Positions 44,519 through 52,758 are shown, numbered from the stretch's first letter. The stretch is 64,000 nucleotides of DNA from Kordia sp. TARA_039_SRF (GCA_006383075.2 SMNH02000006.1:3899-67898); one strand, 5' to 3'. The notes: generated by a model not told the origin, from the sequence alone. Translations and numbers: made by a program.

Positions 44519-44534
44519 GGTGTTGGGTGTTAGG
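44519..44534 (+). repeat. G-rich 3'-UTR tract, copy 3
   Basis: GGTGTTGGGTGTTAGG begins 9 nt after the DUF1697 stop and shares GGGTGTTAGG with copies 1 and 2, again on the coding strand just after a gene. Confidence 0.6.
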
Positions 44535-44561
44535 AATTAGTAGTAAAGTAAAACAAATTGA

Positions 44562-44585
44562 CGCTTCGACAGGCTCAGCGTAAAC
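44562..44585. repeat. Dispersed intergenic repeat CTTCGACAGGCTCAG, copy 2
   Basis: CTTCGACAGGCTCAGCGTAA matches copy 1 (43906-43928) with one change, in direct orientation. Between this and the RidA gene the DNA is AT-rich and without features. Confidence 0.75.
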
Positions 44586-44647
44586 ACAAACCAGCAAAAA
44601 GAGCGCAGCGATAAAATCAAATAACAAAAAACAAATAAACATACAAA

Positions 44648-45049
44648 ATGGAAAAAAAAGTAACCCCAAGAGGCGCGTATCCACACACTAAGCAAGTGGG
44701 CGATTTTATATTTGTATCAGGAACCAGTTCGCGACGCCCTGATAATAGCATTGCAGGCGTAGATATTATTGACGAAATGGGAACGAAACACTTAAACATT
44801 CGCACGCAAACACGCGAAGTCTTGAAAAATATTGACAAAAATTTACAAAGTGTAGGTGCAAGTCTGGCAGATGTGGTTGATGTAACGTCGTTTCTAGTCA
44901 ATATGAACGATTTTGCAGGATATAACGAAGCCTATGGCGAATTTTTCGATAAAGCTACCGGACCAACTCGAACAACAGTTGCCGTACATCAATTGCCGCA
45001 TCCAGATTTGGTGGTGGAAATCAAAGTAGTCGCTTACAAAAAACAATAA
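44648..45049 (+). CDS. RidA-family 2-aminomuconate deaminase
   Basis: The 133-residue protein belongs to the RidA/YjgF family; the subgroup with [16 protein letters not shown] and [21 protein letters not shown] resembles 2-aminomuconate deaminase. [15 protein letters not shown] carries the conserved Arg. In context (kynurenine cluster; semialdehyde dehydrogenase and ACMS decarboxylase nearby) it probably converts 2-aminomuconate to 2-oxo-3-hexenedioate plus ammonia. A general imine deaminase role is the alternative. Confidence 0.85.
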   Translation: MEKKVTPRGAYPHTKQVGDFIFVSGTSSRRPDNSIAGVDIIDEMGTKHLNIRTQTREVLKNIDKNLQSVGASLADVVDVTSFLVNMNDFAGYNEAYGEFFDKATGPTRTTVAVHQLPHPDLVVEIKVVAYKKQ

Positions 45050-45700
45050 ATGAAAAAGATTGTATTCATTGTATGTTTGCTCTTTAGTTTCAAAGGAAAA
45101 GCTGTAGACGCTGGATATGCCTATCGTTTCTATGTAAATATTGCTTTAAAAAATGGAGAAACGCATCATGGCTATGTTTACAAATACAGTTATGATGAAT
45201 TTAAAATACATCAAACTAACATTATTGACTTTTTAAGCAAACTATCAAATGGGAAAATTAAAATCTACCCACATATCTTAGAGGTAAATGCGGGTAGACA
45301 TGTAATTGATTTTATACCAAAAGGAATAAATACACAAGTATCTCTCAATGAAATTGAAAAACTTGACATTATAGAATATGTTTATTTTACGCCAGATGAA
45401 AGACTCAAAGAGTTAACAAAAGAGCAGTTTCAACTTATTAAAACAACAAAAGCAAGGTTTGAAGTAATTGAAGATGTACATCTTTATGAGAATATAAAAT
45501 TTATATTATTTACATGGGATGAAAATAAAGAGCTTTCAAGACTAAAGAATAAAACTGCGAACGCAATTAAAGAACAAAGGAAACGCTATATTGAGACTGA
45601 AATTATAAAATCTGAAAAGTTTACTACATTTATGAAAATATTGAAAGAAGATCTTTTAAAAGAAAATATATTACTCATAGAATTTGCCGAAGCCCTTTAA
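45050..45700 (+). CDS. Exported protein of unknown function (216 aa)
   Basis: I do not recognise this 216-residue protein. It has a signal-like N-terminus (MKKIVFIVCLLFSFKGKA), a beta-rich part (YAYRFYVNIALKNGETHHGY) and a charged helical C-terminal half (RLKNKTANAIKEQRKRYIET). It starts at the base after the RidA stop and ends 2 nt before the aldehyde dehydrogenase, so it sits inside the kynurenine operon, yet its codons look more AT-rich than its neighbours. It may be an insertion that kept the operon reading; no metabolic role can be inferred. Confidence 0.75.
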   Translation: MKKIVFIVCLLFSFKGKAVDAGYAYRFYVNIALKNGETHHGYVYKYSYDEFKIHQTNIIDFLSKLSNGKIKIYPHILEVNAGRHVIDFIPKGINTQVSLNEIEKLDIIEYVYFTPDERLKELTKEQFQLIKTTKARFEVIEDVHLYENIKFILFTWDENKELSRLKNKTANAIKEQRKRYIETEIIKSEKFTTFMKILKEDLLKENILLIEFAEAL

Positions 45701-45702
45701 CA

Positions 45703-47148
45703 ATGAAAAAGATTCTTAACTATATCAACGGAAGTTATGTTTCGCCGAAAAGCGACGAATGGATTGACAATTACAATCCGTCCAATGGAGAAATCTACGG
45801 ACAAATTCCAAACTCATCTGCGGAAGATGTAGAAGCAGCCTATCAAGCAGCCAAAGCGGCGTTTCCCAATTGGTCACAAACCACCATCGATGAACGCAGT
45901 CGTATTCTTGATAAAATTGCTTCTCTAATTTCAGAAAACTTAGCAGATTTAGCACATGCAGAATCTTTAGACAATGGAAAACCGCTCAGTTTGGCGACGC
46001 AAATAGACATTCCTAGAGCGACGAGTAATTTTAAATTCTTTGCACAAGCTATTACACAATTTTCAAGTGAAGCCCACGAAAGTGTCGGTCTCAATGCGAT
46101 GAATTTCACACTGCGTCAACCGATTGGTGTTGTAGGCTGTATTTCTCCTTGGAATTTACCGTTATACTTATTCACATGGAAAATCGCACCAGCACTCGCA
46201 GCAGGAAACACAGTAGTTGCCAAACCAAGTGAAGTCACGCCAATGACAGCTTATCTTTTGGGCGATATTTGTACCAAAGCAGGTCTGCCAAACGGCGTTT
46301 TGAATATTGTACACGGTTTGGGACACACTACGGGACAAGCCATTACGGAGCATCCTAACATTAAAGCGATTTCTTTTACAGGTGGAACGGCAACTGGCGC
46401 GCATATTGCTAGAACGGCGGCTCCGATGTTTAAAAAGCTTTCGCTGGAATTGGGCGGAAAAAATCCAAATATCATTTTTGCAGATTGTGATTATGACGAA
46501 ATGCTCAACGTGACCGTACGTTCTTCTTTTGCGAATCAAGGGCAAATCTGTTTGTGTGGTTCGCGAATTTTTGTGGAGCGAAGCATTTATGACAAATTCA
46601 AAACGGATTTTGTAGCACGTGTGAAGCAACTCAAGGTTGGAAATCCGTTTGCGGAAACCACGAAAGTAGGCGCGCTAGTATCAAAACCACATTTAGAAAA
46701 AGTAAAATCATACATAGAAATCGCGAAAGAAGAAGGCGGAACCGTTCTCTGCGGAGGAAACGAAGTTACTGTAGAAGGATTTGAAAACGGATACTATCTA
46801 GAACCAACAGTCATTGAAGTACCAACCGATCAATGTCGCGTCAATCAAGAAGAGATATTCGGGCCAGTAGTTACCATAATGCCGTTTGATACGGAAGCAG
46901 CAGTCTTGCAAATGGCAAATGGCGTTCGCTACGGATTATCAGCTACACTTTGGACAAACAATTTAAACCGAACCATGCGCATGAGTAAACAATTAGAAGC
47001 AGGAATCGTTTGGGTAAACACGTGGTTACTACGCGATTTACGAACACCTTTCGGCGGAATGAAAAACTCTGGCGTAGGACGTGAAGGCGGACTAGAAGCC
47101 CTACGCTTCTTTACTGAGCCGAAAAATGTGTGTATTAAGTATTCTTGA
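45703..47148 (+). CDS. 2-aminomuconate 6-semialdehyde dehydrogenase (ALDH family)
   Basis: The 481-residue NAD+-dependent aldehyde dehydrogenase has ISPWNLPLYL (Asn151), SLELGGKNPNI (Glu249) and GQICLCGSRI (nucleophile Cys283). The family branch (2-hydroxymuconate or 2-aminomuconate semialdehyde dehydrogenase, ALDH8-like) is suggested by GSRIFVERSIYDKF, the C-terminal TPFGGMKNSGVGREGG and the kynurenine context. It would oxidise the unstable product of ACMS decarboxylase. Full length and intact. Confidence 0.9.
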   Translation: MKKILNYINGSYVSPKSDEWIDNYNPSNGEIYGQIPNSSAEDVEAAYQAAKAAFPNWSQTTIDERSRILDKIASLISENLADLAHAESLDNGKPLSLATQIDIPRATSNFKFFAQAITQFSSEAHESVGLNAMNFTLRQPIGVVGCISPWNLPLYLFTWKIAPALAAGNTVVAKPSEVTPMTAYLLGDICTKAGLPNGVLNIVHGLGHTTGQAITEHPNIKAISFTGGTATGAHIARTAAPMFKKLSLELGGKNPNIIFADCDYDEMLNVTVRSSFANQGQICLCGSRIFVERSIYDKFKTDFVARVKQLKVGNPFAETTKVGALVSKPHLEKVKSYIEIAKEEGGTVLCGGNEVTVEGFENGYYLEPTVIEVPTDQCRVNQEEIFGPVVTIMPFDTEAAVLQMANGVRYGLSATLWTNNLNRTMRMSKQLEAGIVWVNTWLLRDLRTPFGGMKNSGVGREGGLEALRFFTEPKNVCIKYS

Positions 47149-47175
47149 TAGTGTTAAGTGTTTGAAATAAAAGGC

Positions 47176-47199
47176 ATCTCGACTGCGCTCGATGTGACA
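47176..47199. repeat. Palindromic intergenic repeat, left flank of the GIY-YIG gene
   Basis: TCTCGACTGCGCTCGATGTG (47177-47196) and flanks form the inverted partner of the copy at 47560-47586: they match as inverted repeats over about 23 nt with two mismatches. It ends 27 nt before the GIY-YIG start. Confidence 0.85.
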
Positions 47200-47225
47200 A
47201 CAGAAAATTCAATTGACAATTTATA

Positions 47226-47537
47226 ATGAAGACATATTACGTATATATCCTCAAATGTAAAGACAATTTATTATATGTTGGAATGACGAATAATTTAGAA
47301 CGCAGAGTAAATGAACATACATCAGGATTCAATAGAAACTGTTTTACATTTTCGAGAAGACCAGTTGAACTAATTTTTTATCAAGATTTTAATGATGTAG
47401 CACAAGCTATTTATTTTGAAAAGAAAATCAAAAAATGGAGTCAAAAAAAGAAATTAGCATTAGTAGAAGGTAACTATGATAGGATACAAATTTTGGCAGA
47501 ATGTAGAAATGCAACTCATTTTAAATACAAAAACTAA
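47226..47537 (+). CDS. GIY-YIG nuclease-domain protein (small, YhbQ-like)
   Basis: This single-domain 103-residue protein has the GIY-YIG core as YYVYILKCKDNLLYVGMTNN, then LERRVNEHTSG (Arg) and a later acidic YFEKKIKKWSQKKK. This is the UPF0213/YhbQ-type branch, often multi-copy in Bacteroidota. By family it should be a Mg2+-dependent endonuclease. It is bracketed by inverted copies of a palindromic repeat at 47176 and 47560, with no other gene inside, so gene plus repeats form a unit of about 410 bp. Confidence 0.9.
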   Translation: MKTYYVYILKCKDNLLYVGMTNNLERRVNEHTSGFNRNCFTFSRRPVELIFYQDFNDVAQAIYFEKKIKKWSQKKKLALVEGNYDRIQILAECRNATHFKYKN

Positions 47538-47559
47538 TAATATATATAATAACAGAAAG

Positions 47560-47586
47560 TGTCAGTTCGAGCGCAGTCGAGAACAC
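47560..47586. repeat. Palindromic intergenic repeat, right flank of the GIY-YIG gene
   Basis: TGTCAGTTCGAGCGCAGTCG plus AGAAC reads as the conserved ends of the repeat family (CAGTTCGAG ... TCGAGAAC) with a minimal CGCAG core. It is inverted relative to the copy at 47176-47199. Confidence 0.85.
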
Positions 47587-47625
47587 TTTGAAACTTTCAG
47601 ATTTAATAACTAATCAAAGTAAAAA

Positions 47626-48414
47626 ATGAACCTAAACATACAAAACAAAAACGCCCTCGTTTGTGGAAGCACGCAAGGCATCGGAAAAGCAGCAGCTATA
47701 GAATTAGCAAATCTCGGAGCAAATGTGGTGTTGACCGCTAGAAACGAAGAAAAACTCAAAAATGTACTTGCTGAATTAGATACTTCAAAAGGACAACAGC
47801 ATAATTACATTGTCGCAGATTTTCAGAATCCTACAGAGTTACAAAAGAAGATTGAAGCGTACATCGCTAATCATCATGCTTTTCATATTTTAGTCAACAA
47901 TACGGGCGGACCTGCTGGCGGGCCAGTTTTTAATGCTAAAATTGAAGAATTTGAACGTGCATTTACACAACACTTAAAATGCAATCATATTTTGGTGCAA
48001 GCGTTGGTTGGTGGCATGAAAGAAGCTGGCTACGGACGTATCATCAATGTAATCTCTACTTCTGTAAAACAACCATTAGATGGTTTAGGAGTTTCGAATA
48101 CCATTCGTGGTGCGGTGGCAAATTGGTCCAAAACACTAGCAAACGAACTAGGTCAGTTTGGAATCACTGTTAACAACGTATTGCCTGGCGCAACGGCGAC
48201 GGAACGCTTGTCAGAAATCATCAAAAACAAAGCTGCCAAAACAGGAAAAACTATTGATGAGGTTAGTGAAGCTATGAAAAACAGTGTTCCTGCAAAACGT
48301 TTTGCAAAGCCAGAAGAAATTGCGAATGCTATTGCATTTTTAGCAAGTGAAGCAGCTTCGTATATCAATGGCATCAACGTTCCTGTAGATGGTGGACGAA
48401 CGAAGTCGTTGTAA
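47626..48414 (+). CDS. SDR-family oxidoreductase with altered catalytic residues
   Basis: The 262-residue Rossmann protein has the nucleotide motif CGSTQGIGKAAAIELA and NNTGGPAGG. At the active site, ISTSVKQPLDGLGVSNTIRG has Ser and Arg where Tyr and Lys of YxxxK are expected. This variant is known in a subgroup labelled 3-oxoacyl-ACP reductase-like. From memory, members of this subgroup lie in kynurenine clusters of Bacteroidota; the reaction is unknown. A downstream copy of the palindromic repeat lies 43 nt after the stop. Confidence 0.87.
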   Translation: MNLNIQNKNALVCGSTQGIGKAAAIELANLGANVVLTARNEEKLKNVLAELDTSKGQQHNYIVADFQNPTELQKKIEAYIANHHAFHILVNNTGGPAGGPVFNAKIEEFERAFTQHLKCNHILVQALVGGMKEAGYGRIINVISTSVKQPLDGLGVSNTIRGAVANWSKTLANELGQFGITVNNVLPGATATERLSEIIKNKAAKTGKTIDEVSEAMKNSVPAKRFAKPEEIANAIAFLASEAASYINGINVPVDGGRTKSL

Positions 48415-48456
48415 AAGTTTGTGACTGATTATAAATTTAAAATGCTGACGCCGACT

Positions 48457-48480
48457 GTCAAATCGAGCGCAGTCAAGATG
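48457..48480. repeat. Palindromic intergenic repeat, third copy
   Basis: TGTCAAATCGAGCGCAGTCA plus AGATG matches the GIY-YIG right flank (TCGAGCGCAGTC core identical). It lies in the 48415-48753 gap, which also holds a perfect palindrome CTCGATTATCGAG (48613-48625) and GTCAATTTTTTGAC near 48652, but no gene that I can see. Confidence 0.7.
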
Positions 48481-48753
48481 CTTTTCAATGTTAAAAATCT
48501 GTAATTAAATTTCCCACAAGCAAAAAAAATCAACTACTTTGGGGCAAGCACACGAAGCATCAAGTAGAAACTATTGAAACATTTCGCCGCAAGCGTTGGA
48601 GTATTTTTTAATCTCGATTATCGAGTAAAACTACCTGACGTTAACATTTTTAGTCAATTTTTTGACGAAAGTGTTAAAAAATCCTTAAATTGGAAACAGA
48701 AAACCGCATTTGCAATCTTTTAAAACGTTGCAAACAAATAAACTAACCAATAT

Positions 48754-49338
48754 ATGGACAGAAGAAACTTTATTGTATCTAGTGTCATTGGAGCAGGAGC
48801 GCTCTCTATGTTTCCTAGCTCGGCACTAGCAAGTAATCAAAGTGTTTCGTTAACTAGCATCGGAAAAGGATTCAACCGTTTGCTACACAACGTAACACGC
48901 ATTTCCATCGCCAATGTATCTGAAAATGTTTTCAATACGCATGCGCGATTGGTAAAGGTACTCAAGCAAGAAGGATACGAGTACAATGCTTCAGAAATGA
49001 TACAGCTCAACAACAATTCGTACGCCATTCCATTACACAAAAATCCAATTTTAGGATTTAAAAGTAAAGAATTGGCTTTGATTGTGCGCCAAAATGGAGG
49101 AAGCAAATTCTACATCTTAAACGAAAAATTAGCAACCGAGTTTGCAGGACTTATTGAAAGTTACAGCGAAAATGCGGAAGGTCACGAATTGAGTTTAGAC
49201 GCAGCTTCTTTTGTATTTCCAACAAAAGTAGTAGCTCAAAAACAAGGAAGAGAAACTATATTTACCTATCAGAATAAGTTTAATAATACAATTACACTCA
49301 AAAGTGCTCGCAAAATGGCGGCAGTAGTTGTAAGTTAA
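48754..49338 (+). CDS. Exported protein of unknown function (194 aa)
   Basis: The 194-residue protein starts MDRRNFIVSSVIGAGALSMF, an RRxF-type signal that could be Tat or Sec, cleaved near SALASN. The mature part is beta-rich with a conserved-looking core (YAIPLHKNPILGFKSKELAL) but no motif I recognise. It is located where flavobacterial kynurenine clusters often carry the 3-hydroxyanthranilate dioxygenase gene, but has none of its features. It is followed by a long hairpin terminator. Confidence 0.75.
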   Translation: MDRRNFIVSSVIGAGALSMFPSSALASNQSVSLTSIGKGFNRLLHNVTRISIANVSENVFNTHARLVKVLKQEGYEYNASEMIQLNNNSYAIPLHKNPILGFKSKELALIVRQNGGSKFYILNEKLATEFAGLIESYSENAEGHELSLDAASFVFPTKVVAQKQGRETIFTYQNKFNNTITLKSARKMAAVVVS

Positions 49339-49366
49339 GCAAATAACCAACCAACCATATTTTTAT

Positions 49367-49416
49367 TGAAGTCTCTATGCTTTTGTGTTTACAAAAAGTA
49401 GTAGGGACTTTTTTTA
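49367..49416 (+). terminator. Terminator after the 194-aa gene
   Basis: The outer stem AAGTCTCTA (49369-49377) / TAGGGACTT (49402-49410) has one G-T pair, and the inner stem is CTTTTGT / ACAAAAG. A T run follows. Confidence 0.85.
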
Positions 49417-49573
49417 CGCTATAATTTTAGGTTAACTATTTTTAAATGTTAAATACATCACAAATTCTCTAATAAATAGTATTTTTATAGCAATAATTTG
49501 CGATTAAAACTGCGCGAATATTGTATTTGATATATTGTAATTTATTACGAACACGACTAAAAACAACAGAACT

Positions 49574-50665
49574 TTGAAACGAAAATTGCGTATAAACGGA
49601 CATTCACATTTGTTACCTTATCCAGAACAAATTCCTGCTTTTATGAAAGAAAAAAAAGTGTTTTGGGTTGATGATGAACGTAAATATATGTTGCAAGATG
49701 ACTGGAAACGTCCTGTAACAGATTCAAGTTTTTTCTTAAATGAAAAACTTGAATGGATGGAACGTAATAAAATTGACCATGCAGTAATTTTAAATCTATC
49801 GCAATTGTATGGAAATGGTTTGCGTTTGGAAGTGATGAAACACGCACTGCGTTTTCAAAATGATTTTAATGCGGAAGTGCAGCGAAATCATCCGTCAAAA
49901 TTTACCTGTGGATTTGTAGTGCATCCAGGTTTTATACATGGTGCTTTGTGGGAAATTGAGCGTTGTGTGGAAGAATTAGGATTGCGTCTTTTGTGTTTGC
50001 CTACACACTTTATGGATTCGATAGGGCAGTGGCGTTCGGTTTTTGATGAAGAAAATGATCCTATTTTTGAATTGGCAGATAAATATAAACTTGCTATTGA
50101 GATTCATCCATATGATGGTGATAAAATGATTAAACTGCAAAATGTAAACTGGCGTTTTCACCTTATTTGGATGCTAGCGCAATGTGGTGATGCTTATCAT
50201 TTTTATACCTTAAACGGAATGCAAGAACGCTTCCCAAATATTCGTACCTGTTTTGCACATGGCGGGCAGTTGGCACAAATGAATCTTGGGCGACGTATAC
50301 AAGGATTTGACGGACGACCAGATTTATTTAAAGGAAAAGTACATCCTCGAAAAGCGGTAGGACATCCAAATATTTACTTTGATACATTAGTACACGATAC
50401 TGATTCGTTCAAATTGATGGTTGATCGTCAAGGAAGCAATCAAATCATTATGGGATTAGACGATCCGTATCCGTTGGGCGAAATGGAAAGCAAACCACAA
50501 TCTTCATATCCTGGAAAGCTTCTCGATTTGGCAATTGACAGAAACATCATCAATCAACAACAATACGACGATATTTGGGAAGACAATGTACTACGTTGGT
50601 TATTCGGAAATGATGAGGAAACAAAGCAGCAATTGGTTCAAAAAATTCTAGCAGAAAGACCGTAA
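49574..50665 (+). CDS. 2-amino-3-carboxymuconate-6-semialdehyde decarboxylase (ACMSD)
   Basis: ACMSD decarboxylates ACMS to 2-aminomuconate 6-semialdehyde, diverting it from NAD synthesis. The 363-residue amidohydrolase-superfamily protein has the metal motif GHSHLLP (His10, His12), CFAHGGQLAQMNLGRRIQGF, FDTLVHDTDSFKLM and MGLDDPYPLGEME, all close to known ACMSDs. Translation starts at TTG 49574; no ATG or GTG lies closer to the HSH motif. The substrate-producing dioxygenase is not in this window. Confidence 0.92.
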   Translation: MKRKLRINGHSHLLPYPEQIPAFMKEKKVFWVDDERKYMLQDDWKRPVTDSSFFLNEKLEWMERNKIDHAVILNLSQLYGNGLRLEVMKHALRFQNDFNAEVQRNHPSKFTCGFVVHPGFIHGALWEIERCVEELGLRLLCLPTHFMDSIGQWRSVFDEENDPIFELADKYKLAIEIHPYDGDKMIKLQNVNWRFHLIWMLAQCGDAYHFYTLNGMQERFPNIRTCFAHGGQLAQMNLGRRIQGFDGRPDLFKGKVHPRKAVGHPNIYFDTLVHDTDSFKLMVDRQGSNQIIMGLDDPYPLGEMESKPQSSYPGKLLDLAIDRNIINQQQYDDIWEDNVLRWLFGNDEETKQQLVQKILAERP

Positions 50666-50697
50666 AAAAGAACTACTAGTAAACACACAGTCGCGTC

Positions 50698-50718
50698 AAA
50701 CTGAACTTGATTCAGTTT
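50698..50718. repeat. Palindromic hairpin after ACMSD
   Basis: AAACTGAA (50698-50705) and TTCAGTTT (50711-50718) form a perfect 8-bp stem with a CTTGA loop, within GTCAAACTGAACTTG ... TTTCACA. The flanks (GTCAAACTGA, CACA) resemble the dispersed palindromic repeats in this region, so it may be a diverged member. Confidence 0.5.
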
Positions 50719-50754
50719 CACATAACAGAAAAATTCAGAACTTATTTCAAATAA

Positions 50755-50784
50755 AAAGCCTTGCAAGATACATCGCAAGGCTTT
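50755..50784. terminator. Bidirectional terminator between ACMSD and the T9SS protein gene
   Basis: AAAGCCTTGC (50755-50764) pairs with GCAAGGCTTT (50775-50784). A T run exists on the minus-strand side (TTTTTATTT), so it serves the convergent genes on both sides. Confidence 0.8.
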
Positions 50785-50814
50785 CCTAATTTAGCACTAA
50801 TATGTTGCTCAGAA

Positions 50815-52758
50815 TTACTTCTTCACAATAAGTTTTGTATAAACGTTTCCAGCAGTATTTTGCAGCGTTACAAAATAGCTTCCTGCTTTTAAGTTTGAAA
50901 TATCAATAGATTTTTGATTGGTTTGCAAGTTGAATGCTTTTACCTGTTGTCCTACCAAATTATACACGTGTACCGTTGAAATATGCTGTGTAGTTTCAAT
51001 CTGTAATCTTCCTGTGGTTGGATTTGGAAATAAAGCAAAATCGGTTGTTTCTATTTCCGTCGTGCTCAACGTATTTGTAATCGTCATCATTGTGGTTGCT
51101 TGATACAAACTGCAATCTCCAACTGTGTGTGTAATGGTATAGACACCATCGGTAGAAGCTGATAAATCAATTGCTCCCGTAGTCGCATTGATAACCAATC
51201 CTGCTGGAGAGGCAGTAAAAACACCTGTGACGCCTGTAGTTCGTGTTGGTGTTGGGTCTGAATCATCCGTGGCGTAAGTGTTTGAACTGTATGCAAAATC
51301 AGCAAAGTCATTATAATGAATATTGATATAATTGGTAATAACGGTTGCATAATCGTCCGCAAAAGGGACTAAGGTTTGCGGTCGTGTGTCGTACACATTT
51401 CCGTTATACGTTCCCAAATCGCGCACACGTCGGTTGACTTCTGTCATAATTCCGTCAATCGTTCCGCCGCCGCCAACACCATCGCTTGCTGCTGGTCCAG
51501 AACCATGTCGTCTGTTATTATAAAAATCACCATCAAAATAGGCATTTGAATACGGACGTGTATCATCACAGCTCGAATTTCCTGTATCAATATGACTAGG
51601 AACAGTTCTATATCCCTGTGTAGAACTACAACCTGGATACCCTTGTGCGTTGTAAAAAGCACCGCCAGTCGTAGCAAATAATCCACCTAAGCTCGTCGTA
51701 CCGCGTACCAATTGTTCTTGGGTAAGGTTTCCTAAATTATTACTTACTAAACTTGTTATGGTAGAGTTTGAAACTGAATTTAAGTAGTTAGGCGTTGTAT
51801 TATTCAAATCGGAAGCAGAAATATTATATCCAGCTTCAATTCGAGGTATGCTGTGACTTTGTCCGTGCAAATCGATATACAGTCCTTTTCCCCACTTGCT
51901 CATCACATCAGTGCTGGCTTGGTCGATGAAGTCATGGAACGTATTCCAATAGAAAATTGCATCTGTATCACCACACGTAGCTTCATTTACTTCTCTGTTC
52001 GGATCAAGCTTGCTTCGGTGTAAATTGTTGATAATGATATACGGATAACAACCTGTTTGGTCGTACACCGATTGTTGAATTTCACGAATTAAAATATCGG
52101 TATTATCGTCTCTTTCATTCGTTCCGCAGCTTCTATCTGGCAATGTACTATCATTATCTGGATAAAACGTGCCACCAATAGTTTGTCCCGATTGTTTTAC
52201 ACCACCATGAGGTGCTGAAATGATGACAGGCATGTTCCCAGGAATGTATTCAATGTATTCGTTTCCGCTGGTGTCAAACTGTGAAACACCTGGAAACGGA
52301 GGTGGAGGCGCAGGAGCTTCTTCCACAGCAAAATAAAACGTTTCCATAATTTCTACAGGATTTCCTGAAGAGACATTCGACGTAAAATCACCATCAAACG
52401 TAAAAGCGGTTTGTCCGTCTACGGTAACGGTTAAGTTTCCGCCGCCATTCCAGTCGTCACCATAGGTATCATATACAATTACATAATAGCCAGAATTTAC
52501 TGGTACATTGTCATCTACAGGATAACTTACGGCTACAGTTGTTTCGTTGTACGCAGTATTGGCGCTGCCATCAAAGCCATTGTCAATTGTTTGTAAAAGC
52601 GTTCCAGCTGGACTGTAAAATTCCACTTTATTTTCGGTGGACCAATTGGGCCAATCTACCGAAAGGATTACATCCACATTTTGAGCGTTGCTAGTAAAAC
52701 TCATCATCAGACAAAACAAGAAAGCGTTTTTGACCAATGAAAATGTAGTTTTTTTCAT
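50815..52758 (-). CDS. T9SS-secreted N-formylglutamate-amidohydrolase-like protein
   Basis: The 647-residue protein has a Sec signal (KNAFLFCLMMSFTSNAQ), a beta-sandwich domain (to about residue 150), and a Pro-rich linker (APAPPPPFPG). A hydrolase domain follows with FGase-type metal motifs: ISAPHGGVKQSG, INNLHRSKLDPNRE and YIDLHGQSH. After a cadherin/Ig-like piece the C-terminus is a type A T9SS sorting domain (FALFPNPTTGRLQIE, ending in TKLIVKK). It is therefore exported across the outer membrane and probably surface-anchored. FGases cut N-acyl amino acids; here a peptide or amidated glycan is equally possible. This domain combination is unusual. Confidence 0.87.
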   Translation of the reverse strand: MKKTTFSLVKNAFLFCLMMSFTSNAQNVDVILSVDWPNWSTENKVEFYSPAGTLLQTIDNGFDGSANTAYNETTVAVSYPVDDNVPVNSGYYVIVYDTYGDDWNGGGNLTVTVDGQTAFTFDGDFTSNVSSGNPVEIMETFYFAVEEAPAPPPPFPGVSQFDTSGNEYIEYIPGNMPVIISAPHGGVKQSGQTIGGTFYPDNDSTLPDRSCGTNERDDNTDILIREIQQSVYDQTGCYPYIIINNLHRSKLDPNREVNEATCGDTDAIFYWNTFHDFIDQASTDVMSKWGKGLYIDLHGQSHSIPRIEAGYNISASDLNNTTPNYLNSVSNSTITSLVSNNLGNLTQEQLVRGTTSLGGLFATTGGAFYNAQGYPGCSSTQGYRTVPSHIDTGNSSCDDTRPYSNAYFDGDFYNNRRHGSGPAASDGVGGGGTIDGIMTEVNRRVRDLGTYNGNVYDTRPQTLVPFADDYATVITNYINIHYNDFADFAYSSNTYATDDSDPTPTRTTGVTGVFTASPAGLVINATTGAIDLSASTDGVYTITHTVGDCSLYQATTMMTITNTLSTTEIETTDFALFPNPTTGRLQIETTQHISTVHVYNLVGQQVKAFNLQTNQKSIDISNLKAGSYFVTLQNTAGNVYTKLIVKK

